DNA of 64,000 bases from Mycteria americana (lineage: Eukaryota > Chordata > Aves > Ciconiiformes > Ciconiidae), in the NCBI RefSeq assembly GCF_035582795.1, contig NC_134368.1:3037501-3101500 (forward strand), written 5' to 3'. The notes under the pieces were generated by a model. It saw only the letters and a program-made list of their open reading frames with translations. It made no database searches and had not been told where the DNA came from. The first letter of the stretch is position 1, and each line of letters opens with the position of its first letter. This document shows positions 47,510 to 60,100 of the stretch, piece by piece. Position numbers and translations under genes: made by a program.

Positions 47510-49369
47510 GCGATGCTGACATGCTCCAAAGAACTTCTTCAGAATAGTTTAAAAAAAAAAAAAAAAAAAAGGAACAAGTGGCTGATACGTGATCGATCAC
47601 CAAAACGTGCACAAAAAAAGATGCGGTTACTTGGCTTTCATTTTGGAAAAGGGTGCTACCTGGCCAGAAGATGCAAGAGCACTTTCCTTCACTCCCCTCA
47701 ATTTGTTACTTCTCCATTTCATAAATACTAGATGTCCTCATCAGAAACCAGCGACTCGGTGACCTGAATGAAACCACGCTTAACTGTGATTAAGCTACAA
47801 TTATACGCCTCGTTTGGCACCTTCATGTAACATCTTCCTACCAGGTTCAGCATCACAACTTCGCGTGGCCCCGGCACTGCGCCACATGGCAGAATCAGGG
47901 GAGACACCGGGCACCAGCGTGCCCAGACCGATGGGTCAAGTCCAGCCTCAAAACATAATGCCAGCTAGTCAGAATACTTCAGGTGGTTTGATACGTCCCC
48001 CAAAAGCCAAACCTTCTCTTTGCTGTTCGCAAGTCCCTTCCTTTCACCAACAGGCCACCTTCTCCAACATCTAAGAGAGTTCAACCCAAAGGGGAAATAC
48101 CAGTAACTGATCACGTAAAGCGCAAACCTGTGGCCAAACGAAGCTGCTCTGCTTGCTTTCTATTTAAAGTTCTATTTTGCTTCATCCTCAAATGATCTGG
48201 CACCCGGAGTGTTGCTTTTTACATCCTGTAAAGAGGTGAAGCAAATCTTACTGCTGAGATGCGGTGCCTCTGAGCCCCGACGCAGCTCAGCTCTCATCCA
48301 GAAGAATGGCAGGAGGAAGAGGGAGGGAAAGAGGCTAAATGGGCAGAGAAAATCAGAAGAAATAGAACCTATCTGACCTGAACACAAACTGCTTCTATTA
48401 AAAGCACTGGTGAAACCAGGAGTTTTCTTACGAGATCCTGAAACTCTACTTCCCCTCCAGATATTTCCATCTGGTCGAGTAGTTTGTTGGTCAGGAAAAT
48501 GTCATTTTCTCCTGACTGCACGTGATATATTACAAAGAACACAGATTGCCTTGGGTGACTATATATATGTGTGTTTACATATATTTAAAAGGAACATAAT
48601 TATGTCAAAAAGCAATGTGTATAGCAGTCTCCTCACTCCCTAGATCTGTTCAAGTCTAGGCACTTGTGTGTGGTGTACTCCAAGCGGGTTAAGACTATGT
48701 AAACACTGAGTCCTTCAAAAGCAACACTCAACTTCTCCAGGTATTGCATGTGGTCTGAGCAACATGTGACATTAACCTTTAAACCATCCCAGCTTTTGCG
48801 TTCCTGATGTCCTGGACCATGATGACTAGAAAAACGCTCTATCTGGAAGAGAGTTCCACTTAAATAATGAGGGAATTAACAGAGAATATTAAATGAAAAC
48901 AAAGGATGAAGATGCTTTGAAGATTAGTAGTAGTGTTTATGCGTTGAGAGCTGACACCTGTAAACACTGCATCTTTTTCTTTTTGTACAGTTTGATAAAT
49001 ACATGAACTACAAAGCACTTTCCATGTATAAACCTGAGTGTCATTCATATTGGACTACTGTTCTATTTACACTGACCATGAATGGCGGTGATCGGATGTT
49101 ACTGGACCTGCAATAAAATTATTTTACTTTAAACTCGAAGAAAACAAAGGAGCAATCTGAAGCCACGTGTCAGTAAAACTTAAGTGGAGCAGTTGTCAAA
49201 TAAAGCCAACTATCACGTAGATGAGAGAAAAAGTTGGGTTCAAGGAAGCTGTGTTTTTCTGAGTGCTTCTAGTCTCTTGTGACACAACTTGGCAATCCTT
49301 CTCCTCCTCCTCCTAGGTATTACTTTTCCGTTTTGTTTAAAACCCTATACAGTTTCTGATGTCCATGCA

Positions 49370-49494
49370 TCAAATACAGGTTCCTGGCTGTGCAGGGGGC
49401 TGCTGTTTCCGATTTCGTATTGCACCCGATTTCTCTTTGTAGGCAATTGGCATCTGTTGTGAAATGTCCACCAGTGCACTGGCCACCGCAAGAC
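49370..49494 (-). CDS. ATRN: ATRN terminal coding exon
   Basis: On the - strand the acceptor is TTTTGTTGCCTCAG (49495) and the stop is TGA at 49372-49370. It encodes 40 residues after a split Gly codon: VASALVDISQQMPIAYKEK, then RNRKQQPPAQPGTCI. The intron separating it from the previous exon is 1,041 bases (49495-50535) and holds nothing else I recognise. Confidence 0.96.
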
Positions 49495-50650
49495 CTGAGG
49501 CAACAAAACAAAATAACAGTCACAGAAACAAATCCTTCCGCCACAGCTGAGAAAACCCCTCCAAGCCACAAAATGAATATCATTTTTGGAGTTCTTCTTA
49601 AAAAAACAACCTAGAAAAGCATTTTGGCTTAAGAGATTAAACTCTAGCGGCTATTCTGAAATAAGCTTTTAAATACTGCATGTTTTATCGAAAGCAACTG
49701 CAGTAGAAAAAGCTGGAAATAAGAAGCGTGGGTATTAATGCATGTGAAACCCATAATATTAGAGAGGTGTCTTTCTCTGCACCAGTAGATGTGCTAGAAT
49801 AAATCCTGAACGCACATGTGCATGGAGGTTCCACTGCACTTCCCGGACATCCGTCATCTCTGCAACCTCCTCTTGACAGCTCCACAGGCAATCCACTGTT
49901 GGCCGTCTGGGATTTCGTTCAATACAGCTCACAACCAAAGCATCCCCTCTCAAACCCAGCTAATACTCTTTTAAAATCCTCTGCTTCACCACGCTCACCG
50001 CGCACCGGAGAAATCCCAGTTAAATCACAAACTGCCCAGGAGATTACGTCTCAGTGCCCTGCAAGCAGGTTTAAGTGAGAAGGGGCTGGGAACAAGGAAG
50101 CCTTAAGCTGGATGGAGAAAACGTCTCTGTCCAGAGCTGCTAAGAGGAGGGCACGGATGCTTCGAAAGGACTTGATGTCTCTTTACAAATGGAGCTGGGA
50201 ATGGAGAGAATAGGCTGGGAGACAAGTGTCTTCATAAGTAACTACTGCAAACCTGTCTGTACCAGATCCTCCTTTTTCCCCAGCCATAAACTAAAGTGTA
50301 ATCCAAATATCAAACGTTCATCCATCAACTGACCCAAGAAATTGAATCAAACCTCAGGTCGGAAGCTAGCAGGGCCCAAGCTAGCTAGCTTAAAATAACC
50401 CGAGCACATCCTCAGCTGCGGTGTGGGTAGAGCAATTACTGCGGGATCAAGTCTGAAACTGTAAGGTGAATCTGTAAGGTTGGGGAAGGAGCACAGCGTT
50501 AACACCAAGCCAGCGGAGACAACGCTACCCCTCACCTGACTGTCCCGGTGGTGGTATACCCCCAAGTCCTCGAGGCAACCTCACGAATACAGAGAGAACG
50601 GCCGCTTTGTTCCCAAAGCAGGGCTCCAGCGCTATTGGCTTCGGTACGGT
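49370..50650 (-). CDS. ATRN: Attractin, C-terminal end (last two coding exons)
   Basis: On the - strand the joined exons 50536-50650 and 49370-49494 encode the last 79 residues of attractin. The reading is TVPKPIALEPCFGNKAAVLS, then SVFVRLPRGLGGIPPPGQSG, then a final tail with LAVASALVDISQQMPI and ending QQPPAQPGTCI. This agrees almost residue for residue with the cytoplasmic tail of ATRN as I remember it, and differs from ATRNL1, which ends in another sequence. Attractin is a large type I membrane protein with CUB, kelch, lectin, PSI and laminin-EGF modules; it acts with agouti/melanocortin signalling and in myelin upkeep. The exon with the membrane-proximal MASRPFA motif was not found and should lie beyond 64000. 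Confidence 0.95.
50536..50650 (-). CDS. ATRN: ATRN penultimate coding exon
   Basis: On the - strand the acceptor is a long pyrimidine tract ending CTCGCTGCAG (50651) and the donor is TCAG|GTGAGG after 50536. Length is 115 bases, phase 0 in and phase 1 out. It encodes part of the cytoplasmic tail with PKPIALEPCFGNKAAVLS and the Pro/Gly-rich RGLGGIPPPGQS. Confidence 0.95.
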
Positions 50651-52740
50651 CTGCAGCGAGGGAAGGAAGAGGAGAAAACAAATGTTATACAGTGTGTTAC
50701 ACCCCCCCTCTTACCCCAGCGTTGTCTTTCTCAGATTGTACAAGCTTCAGGGCATGAACCATGTTTCTGCGCTTGGCAAATTTCCAGCATGTGGCTAGCA
50801 AAGCTAAAACCAATGTCAGTAACAATCAAAACCCTAGTCATCGCAAAAAACGCATTTACTTAATAAAAATCTAGCCGTTAAAAAGCCAAGCACTGCACAA
50901 GGCTTTTATTTCTCCCTAAATTCAGTAACAAAGGAGCAGCTTATGCTAAACAACAGGATTGAGGTTTTCTTCTCTCCTTTGAACCCATCAGCAGCGTATC
51001 ACAAATATCGGCACGCCTGACCGCTGCGATTTGGCGGTTCAACTTCCATTTCCAGAGTTTAACTCCACATGACAACCTCCACAGCACTGTACGCATTAAC
51101 ATGGTAAAGAATATTTACCCCCCATCACCTCTCTATTTCATTGTAAGCTGTGCTCCCCCAATTCTGCCTTTCATTTCTGTTCTTTCCCAAGGGGTCGTGT
51201 TCATTTTCCAGTGGTCTTCTAGACCACGCTGCACTATGTTCTTAGGCAGCTGGTTGCTCTGGGAGCTGAAAGTGCTTTAGGAAGTCTACTGGATTGTACT
51301 GTCCTTTTTTCAACTGAAAAGCAGAGGATTCAGTAGAGCAGAGGACTGGTTTGTGATCCTGGCTCCGGATCTGGTTTCAGTGACCTGTCGTATCCTAAGA
51401 TGGACTACTCTTAACATGCTTTACTGAAGCCTGTTTACTTTGAATACGAATATTTCACGCTTACATTACAAACACGGACATGAAATAAAGTTTTCAGATA
51501 ACAGGTGAATTGATAACTATGACGATATAACGGGCAGCCAGCTTTCTCCCACCCTAGAGGAGCAGGGGGACGGATGCCTTGCTGACCCTCAGTGTCCTTG
51601 ACCATCCCCTCCCACTGTATTCTTGTAAAGGTTTTATCTGAACGATCAACTAATTTCAATTGGTCATTAGAAAGACAAAACGCAACAGCACAGCCTCAAA
51701 ACTAAAATATGTTCTTACCTGACCGGGTCCCGATCCCACAGACAATTAGAGGCGATCAGTGTTATTGTGGGATGGCACAACAGTAAGAGGAGGATGCAAG
51801 TCTACGCCTATGAGCGCAGGTACAAGAGAGTGCCTTCTTTTGTTTCACGTAAGCAGAAAAAGCTGAGAAACACTATGTCACCTGATAGGCTCCGTGCTTT
51901 CTGATTTCTTGTTTAGTATGGACAAATTCTACCCTGGTATTAATGAAATAATTATTGCTTTTTCCATTAGGCGTAAGATTGTACTACTGTACTTAAATGT
52001 TCAACAGAAACTCAATACAATGCAAGACACTGAAAAAAATGAACAGGAGTCGAACAATGCTATTAAATTACTGCTGCTCAATAAAAAAGAAAAAAAGAAA
52101 TGACAGCAAGCAAAATGAAACTTAAAACTGTTTTCATATCTCATATTTACTGTAATGATCGCAACAACAATTTGTTAGTCTGTGCAAGGTAGATAAATAC
52201 GTATTGTACAGGCTATAACGACGCAAGCTGCCGTCTGCCTGGTTTATGACTGCAGATTTCTTCATCTTCTCTTCTCCCCACCCCCAGCAAAGGGATCAAA
52301 CTCAAAATAATGCTTTTCCCACAAAGCAACCAAGCATACCCTGGTGCTATATCCCACAGGCGACTCAATTACCAGAGGTAATGGAGAGAGCACAGAGAAC
52401 GCAACTACAGAAATACAGCCCACTGACTTCTGGCGTACGAGTGGGAGCATGCACCGAGCACAAAGTTTATTTTCTTTTGGAGAGAGCCAAGTACCTTACT
52501 TATTCCACTGTTAATAAAACAGTCCTGCTGAATCCCAGAGGTTGGAGCACGGTGCTTGGGTGTTACAGCGAGCGCTCACGCTCATCCTCAGCGTTGAGCA
52601 GAGCGACCAGCAAAGCCCAAGCAGAGAAGGAGTATCGGGGGAAGAGAAGGGTGAAGGAGCAACTGAACAAGCCAAGAAGAGGTTGTCTTTTCTAATACCT
52701 TTTTCATGTATTTGCTTTTAACTCCTACTGGATTAATGGC

Positions 52741-53182
52741 CACAAAAATGATGAGAGGGATGGAACACCTCTGCTATAAGGAAAGCTGAGAGAGTTGGGG
52801 TTGTTCAGCCTGGAGAAGGCTCTAGGGAGACCTTATTGCAGCCTTTCCGTACTTAAAGGGGGCCTGCAAGAAAGATGGGGACAGGCTTTTTAGTAGGGCC
52901 TGTTGCGACAGGAAAAGGGGTAATGGTTTTAAACTAAAAGAGGGTAGATTCAGAGTAGATATAAGGAAGAAATTTTTTACAATGAGGGTGGTGAAGCACT
53001 AGAACAGGTTGCCCAGAGAGGTGGTAGATGCCCCATCCCTGGAAACATTCAAGGCCAGGTTGGACGGGGCTCTGAGCAACCTGATCTGGTTGAAGATGTC
53101 CCTGCTCACTGCAAGGGGGTTGGACTCGATGACTTTTAAAGGTCCCTTCCAACCCAAACCATGCTATGATTCTATGATTCTA
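52741..53182 (+). mobile_element. CR1 LINE, 3' fragment
   Basis: The fragment runs from the GATGAGAGGGATGGAACACC region through AGTTGGGGTTGTTCAGCCTG and the TTGCCCAGAGAGGTGGTAG block to ATGATTCTATGATTCTA. It covers the last part of the reverse transcriptase ORF and the short 3'UTR. It lies in the ATRN intron on the opposite strand to ATRN. Confidence 0.95.
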
Positions 53183-53812
53183 ATAAAAACGCTTCTGCAA
53201 CTCTGTTCCTTCCCCAACATAAATTGTTCAGTGCAACTCTACTCCAATACGCTTTGTAACGTCACGGGGATGCTCAGCAGCACGCTCACCATCCTCCAGC
53301 CAATATGCAGAAACAGGAGGCTGGAAAACACTTCTCACGGTCACCGAATCCAGCCCTTCACTAATGCAGATGACTACACATAGAAGAGCAGTGCTCTGCT
53401 TTAAAAGTAGTTACACTTTCAGCCTGTGCCATCACCTCTGCGAGACCTTTCCAGAGGCTCCCTGCTCCTGGATCTCACCGCTCTGACACCAGAAACTTTC
53501 TTCTAACCTCAATTCTTTCCCACCTAAATTTATTCATCCATCTGACGTTCTTCTGTGCCTTAACCCTGGGCTTTACCCTGCTGTACATCTTGGCCTTCGT
53601 TTGGCTCATCTGAATGAGCAACGCTCTGAATTTCTTCTCTGAACACACTCTCTTCTCCAGTTCTCCCAACAGTCCCTCTCTGCACCTCGTCTGCTGCTCT
53701 GGACCATGGGTGACCCGAGAGGCACTTCAGGCTTTGCCAGGGCCTCTGTAATGGTATCAAAACCACCCTGATTCTCCTGCACATCATAAAATGGTAAGGA
53801 ATAGAAGTTGTT

Positions 53813-54000
53813 CACTACACAACTCTCAGTCACAGAGCTGAAGGGACTTTGAGGGTAATTTAGCTCATCTCTCAGCCCTAAGCAGGACCCTTTTTCTTCC
53901 TCTACCCTTTCCAACTAATGAACCCTGAGCATGCAGCAGAAACTCTCATTATGAGTCCCCGTGGGCACGATCTTTCCCTTTCCATGGGATTTTTATTTCC
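53813..54000 (-). mobile_element. Possible old CR1-like fragment
   Basis: CACAGAGCTGAAGGGACTTT with CTCATCTCTCAGCCCTAAGC resembles a diverged 3' end of a CR1 family on the - strand. The adjacent block 53400-53800 also resembles old CR1 text (TTTCCAGAGGCTCCCTGCTC) but I could not fix its limits. Confidence 0.35.
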
Positions 54001-55886
54001 TTCCTCAAGGTCAGACGTCTTCCTGGTCCCTCTCTGAACCATGAGGAGCTCCTACACAGGTGTCGCTGCTGCTGAAAGAGCCCCAGACATGCAGCCAGTG
54101 CTGTCCCCCAGCGAGTGACAGCAGACCCCGGCCATGCCGATACCTAAAATTCGGTGTTATTTCATGGGGATGAGTCTGACCCTCATGCTGCGGTGAATTT
54201 TGAATCTATCTGATGTACCACGGATAGTTGAGGGCAGAGGACCTACCTCTGAGCCTCCTTCCTTCACTCGTCAACCTGCTTAGAAAAGCTGAGCGTTAGT
54301 AAAGAATTGTTAATATTTCACTGCATGGGGCACTTTGTTTCTATTAACCATGCAAAGCAAGGAAGTATACTTTCTATAATGATGCATCCAAAAATCTGTC
54401 AGGCAGTTGCAAGCTAATTTGGAAGGAATATACTAAGCACAAAATCATCTTGCTGCAGCTAATCTCGATCTTAAATCTAAAAGGGGAAAAAATGGTCTAG
54501 TGTCCACCAAAACCAGCCATTTTCCTGAGACAAGCTGCAGTTAATAACAACAAAAACCCGCATAAAGAATCAAGTCCTGCAAATTTATTTTTGACAGCAC
54601 CAGTTCAGGCACCTGCTTTTTGAACTGTGACTCATACTGCATCTCATCTCCAAGCGTGCGCTCGCCAGGCCAAGAGACAAAGCGCAGCCTGATGAACTGA
54701 CTCACACGCCGAGTGACGGGAACGATGGATTTGATGCAAGCAAGAGGTCAGCCGGGAGTGAAGGGCAAACCGTGCCCTCTGCGAGATACAGAGCAACCCG
54801 GCGGCGGAGCCCGGGGACCGTATTCTGCAGACAGGGAGGAAAACACGTGGGTAATTCAACCAGCAACTTAATGGCTATCTTGATTGTGGATCTCACCCAC
54901 AGCTGGCCTCGCCGTGAGCCTGCTCGTGTTTTGACGTGACCTATGTAGGTGCTACCATGGCCTAAAGCAGCTAAGGAGAAGCTGGCTGGCTTCATCAAGT
55001 TGAATTTTCACGGGGAGACCTAAGAAGAGCTCACATCTCCTTTCCTTCCCCACCTCTGCAGCACATCAGCCTCCTGCGTGGTTTCTGAATGCTCTTGTTG
55101 CAGATCCAAGCTGCTTTTCTGCAAGAAGGTTTGGAATGGACTCAGGAACCAGAGATCAGGTCATTATAAACGCCTGTGCTTCAGTCTGACAGGTGGTTTT
55201 TAATAGCCCACTTAAAAAAGTAGATCTCCAAACTTTGTAACACCTTTCATCAGATGGTTAAAACCAGCTTCTGCCAGAGACTTTCATTTAGAGTGTTTTG
55301 ATAAACTCATTGTTGAATTATAGAAGCAATTCCTTTTTATTGAAGGCTTAATGGCACAATAAAGTAGACATTATTCAAATCTATGCAAATAAGGTGCATC
55401 CCTCAGACACTTGGCACATGATGACTGTTTCGCGTGATGCCTGAACAGCAGAGTCCCACACCGGGAGCTGGGCACAGAGCGGAGAGCAGAGCCCAGCTGC
55501 TGGAGCGCATGGACGAAGACCACAGTTAATGGGATAAAAGGATCTCACCTCTGGTGGTGGGTCAATCCCTACGAGCTAAATTGCCATCCAACAGCCCATC
55601 AGAAAGGAGCCGTGCGCTTGACTCAGGAAACACAGAGCACGCTTGCACCCAGCCAACAGGCACAGAAGCAGTAAGAAACGTGTAGCCAGAAGACCATCTC
55701 CCTTCTGGTTGCAACCAGGATGGAGGTCAGCGAAGGGGATGCTGTGCTGCCCAGGATGTATCTGGGCTATGAACAGACAACTGCAGCTGGTCTACCTGTC
55801 AGGCACCCTTCCCTAAAGCTACTCCTTGTCCTCAAAGAAATATTGTGAGTGTGCTGGAGCGACAATTTCATGCAGCTGACCATCAA

Positions 55887-56462
55887 ATCATAGAATGGTT
55901 TGGGTTGGAAGGGACCTTTAAAGGTCATCGAGTCCAACCCCCCTGCCATGAGCAGGGACATCTTCCACCAGATCAGGTTGCTCAGAGCCCCGTCCAACCT
56001 GGCCTTGAATGTTTCCAGGGATGGGGCATCTACCACCTCTCTGGGCAACCTGCTCCAGTGCCTCACCACCCTCATCGTAAAAAATTTCTTCCTTCTATCT
56101 ACTCTGAATCTCCTCTCTTTTAGTTTGAAGCCATTACCCCTTGTCCTATCGCAACAGGCCCTGCTAAAAAGTCTGTCCCCATCTTTCTTACAAGCCCCCT
56201 TGAAGTACTGAAAGGCCGCAATAAGGTCTCCCCGCAGCCTTCTCTTCTCCAGGCTGAACAACCCCAACTCTCTCAGCCTGTCTTCATAGGAGAGGTGCTC
56301 CAGCCCTCTGATCATCTTCGTGTCCCTCCTCTGGACCCGCTCCAACAGGTCCACGTCTTTCCTGTGCTGAGGACCCCAGAGCTGGACGCAGTACTGCAGG
56401 GGGGGTCTCACCAGAGCGGAGCAGAGGGGCAGAATCCCCTCCCTCGACCCGCTGGCCACAAA
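55887..56462 (-). mobile_element. CR1 LINE, 3' fragment with open ORF2 end
   Basis: On the - strand this is a 5'-truncated CR1 ending at TCATAGAATGGTTTGGGTTG (read on the + strand at 55888). The reading frame for the ORF2 C-terminus is uninterrupted across the element, with [20 protein letters not shown] and [20 protein letters not shown]. It lies in the ATRN intron, in the same orientation as ATRN. It is probably the youngest or least damaged CR1 here. Confidence 0.95.
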
Positions 56463-56924
56463 TAGGCTGAACTTTTCTCCTGCAATGGACTTTGGCTGCT
56501 CCTCCACACCAGCAAAGCTGCGATCAATGGGAACGGTGGAAAAAACCCAACTACTAGAAATCAGGATAGTGCAAACGTCAAACAAAGACCAAAAGAACCG
56601 AGAAAGACCTCTCAGGTTTAAACACGCTTTACTGGGCAATGTGCACCGTCAGGAAGGTGCGCCGCAGCGTTTGGGTTTTAATCGGGAAGCTCTATCATGC
56701 GTTTTGTGTTAGGCCGTGCTTGGAAACGGCGACTACCCTTTTTTGGATGAAAACCTAAAGTTAATGGTATTTTACTAAGTGGTGACACAACCCCCTTGTT
56801 CCTGGAGGCAGCAAAACGTGTTCTCAGCTGTTTTCCACAGGTGACTTTACTGGCCAAAACCAGCACTAAAAAGCCAAGCAATTTCAGTTGTTTATGAGTT
56901 TTGATATGTACTTAATATGCGTAA

Positions 56925-57180
56925 AGCTTAAACAATTAGAGAAGTTAAAAGCAGTAAGAGACCTATTAGGTCACCTCATTAGTCCGGCTTTTCCAGCAGG
57001 ATTTTCTACACATCCAGGGCATTTTCCAGGACTTTGTCCGGGCTATCTCTAGGTGACCCAGGTGTGGAGTCCACCACCAGTTCCCTTGGGAGACAATTTC
57101 ACAGCCAAATGCTTTCCGCAATCACGCTGAATTGCATGATGTTCAACCTAAACATTTCTTTTTTATTTCATCTCATTATT
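56925..57180 (-). mobile_element. Old CR1-like fragment
   Basis: The + strand reads CTATTAGGTCACCTCATTAG, GCAGGATTTTCTACACATCC, GAGTCCACCACCAGTTCCCT and ATGTTCAACCTAAACATTTC, in the order of the reverse complement of an ancient CR1 3' half. It lies in the ATRN intron. Confidence 0.55.
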
Positions 57181-60100
57181 TCTATTTACGCTGCTTATAT
57201 TCGACAAATTCTAAAGGTTAATAATGTGTCACATAAAACTAATGGCTAGAACAATAAATATTCTGTGTAATTTAAAAAACACAGCATCAATTTTATTTAG
57301 GTTCTGTAATACACTGCCAGCACGCTGCTTTTCAAAATGTATAAAAAAAATACTGTAGAGAATTTTTTTTCCTTAACAAGAAAACATATTTCTGTGGTTT
57401 GATCAAATAACTCTTACATGGTTTTCAATTTCCAGTAAGGAAATTAAAATAAAGGAAAAATCTTATGGTGGGGGAAGAGAGGAGGAACATTACTGAAACA
57501 GTTCAACTTTATTATTTGATTCCACTTCTTCAGATGATTTCACTCTGTAGAAAAAGGGTCAAATTCCATTTGCAAGTTTTTAAATTGTGCCATTAAAAGC
57601 TGACTGAACATTTGTAAAATAAGTTACAAGCAATTTTCTATAAAAAATAGAGTATTAAGTTTTAAAAATCATATTCTCAGGGCAATATGTATGTCCTCCA
57701 AGATAGAGATGAATGAACTTCCAGCAATAATTTGCAGTAAATGAGTCTAGATTAAAAATTTACATTTACCTTGTACCTGATATCTACCTTGGAAGTGGCA
57801 GGGGCTGGGGAATGAATTGCTCACAACTCGGCCCCAACACTGGGTTCCTGCATGCGAGGAACTAAACAAAAATAATATTCAAACCTTTAGATGAATGCTA
57901 AGAGTCTGAAATTGAAAATACAGACCCGAGCATCCTGAGCTACCACTAACTGGGAGCATAAACGCGAACCAGCCTCACGGGGCACCGAGGTCGCTCCCAC
58001 TGCATTTAACAACTGCTTTCTATTTTAAAGCGCACATCGTCGATCCAGCAAAACACAGACACAAGCTCTCGGCGAAGGAAAGGATTTCGCCGGGCAAGTT
58101 TGTATTTCAAAAGCAGTCACCCCGAAATGGCAAAAGCTCATGTCACAGCTTTGAGCATCGCCGCTCACGTAAGCCAGCACTCGCCCTTCTTTTTCAATTC
58201 CCTGCTGCTGCCCCGGGGAGGGGATGGGATGGACGAGGCCATGGGTATCAAATCTGGGCAAAATATATATGGCCAACAGTGGATATTTATTTTGATTTTA
58301 TATGGGTGAAGAGGCAGGGTTTTTCTGGTTCTTTCTGACGACGTGGCTGGGTTTTGCACATGAAAAAGTACAAGTAAAAAACCCAACGAAATAGGACAGT
58401 TGGATGAAGACTGAAAACACAAGACACACAACTACTTGGCATAAAGGAATGCAAACAGATCCCTGATAATGTTCTTGAGAAGCTGCTGGTGTTATTAGTA
58501 CTGCAAGCAGAAGAGACACTCGTTTGCACCAGAGGGAAAAAAGAGCTCAGAAAAACCCTCTCCTGTGGGAAGCTTCATGCTCCTTCCTCTCCTTCCAGCA
58601 AATTCCTCCTTATCAGCTCAAATCAGGGTCCATCCTGCTGAAAAATTTACAGTCTTCACATCTAAAACTAGTTAAATCTCAATTATAAGCCAAATATTCC
58701 CTAAATACAAGGCAGGCTTAACAGATGTCTCTGTTGATCTCATGATAGCTCCCTTCCAAATATTTATATTCCATATTACATTATGGAAGTGTCAAAAGTT
58801 TCCCCCCAAGTCCCTAATTTTGCAACAGGAATCAAAACAAGATAGCCGGCACTAGTTAACTGGAAATAATTCATTAGGTGAAGGTTTTATCAGGTATTTT
58901 TGTTGTTGCTTTCGCAGTACGGATCACAGCCAGACTCTATGCAATTCTAGCGCAGCTAATCCGTTTTACACACCTCGGCTGCCCAGATAACGCTCCCGTC
59001 TTACCACTGGCAACTCCATCTAGCATGGCACTCCTTCAAAGGCGAGCGTACACACTTTTCCATGAATTAGAAAGTGGGCCAGCATAAGCAGAATTAACAC
59101 CAAATATAAAGTACAAGCTGGGATGTCGCTTCTCGTTGTATGTCCCTCATCACCCCGATGCAACGGGAGGGCTCCTGCCATCCGCTCGCGCACACGGACC
59201 GAGCCTAATGAGTGGAAGTGCTTTTGCTAAAGACAAGGAGACAGCTACACGCTGACGTGCTTTGAACGCCTTAGCTTTAATGCAAGGAAAAGCTCCTACA
59301 ACCAGCAAACGCTAGAAACCCCAGAAATAATACATTAGAAATTAAATTGCATTTCAAAAAGCAAGCTAACAAGGCCGAGCAGCCTGCCTTAGACAGGTCA
59401 GGCGAAATAAAACCAGTCTTTCTGGCCTCGAAGGCTGTTGTGCGAACCATCTCCAGCAACTGCCACATCAGATTAACATTATTCAGTTCACGTTTCCCCC
59501 CCTCAATTTCATCCTCTTCTTCCAACTATTATCCTTTGGAGGATAATGAATGACTCTCCCTTTCAGCTTATTTATACCACCCTTGAAAAACCCTAACCTC
59601 CTCTGTCCCCCTCCAATGCACCTCGATAGCCTGGCCATTTCTACTTAAGACTGCTTTTATATATCGCAGCTCAAGCCTGCCATCCTTCCAAATCCGCCTG
59701 CTTGCATGAGGACCCCCGGTCTCAGCTCGGTGGCACGGCGAAGCGGGAGACTTCGTGCTCGCCGTGCTTACGCTAACCTGGCTCATTTTAAGTGAAGTGG
59801 GCTGGGAGGGGGGTCACAGAAGCTGGTCCATCAGCAAATTTGATGGACTAATCATGGGTCAATAACATGTGAACTACGGGGGAAATGAGTCACCAAGAGT
59901 GACAACCAGAACAGGATAACAGCCCTAAAAACGATCAGTTCCTTGGCCCTTAGTTGTTCTTCACTTAACCTCTCTCATCGCATGAAACAGCCCCACATAG
60001 AGCTACACATAAAAATTAAGATGAAGGTGCCCTGTAGAAGAGCCGGAGCGGGACGATGCTTCATTTCAAATCACTCCTCACCGCAGTGGCAGCCCTGCAG

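Larger units (their letters stand above)
43950..49369 (-). other. ATRN: Probable ATRN 3'UTR (long, AT-rich)
   Basis: Sequence downstream of the ATRN stop is AT-rich with many T-rich, ATTTA and TGTA motifs on the - strand and no convincing coding region. Mammalian ATRN mRNA has a 3'UTR of several kilobases, so an extension of 4-5.4 kb is plausible. The AT-rich character ends near 43940, where GC-rich intergenic DNA begins. The true end could be at any of several reverse-strand AATAAA sites (for example 47504-47509, 44331-44336, 43950-43955). A CpG-rich patch at 44700-45200 interrupts it. Confidence 0.5.

Noticed and set aside
49370-50650. ATRNL1 (attractin-like 1) as the identity of the - strand exons
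   Set aside because: The last residues (QQPPAQPGTCI) and VDISQQMPI match ATRN as I recall it. ATRNL1 differs there, and the GFRA4 neighbour fits ATRN.
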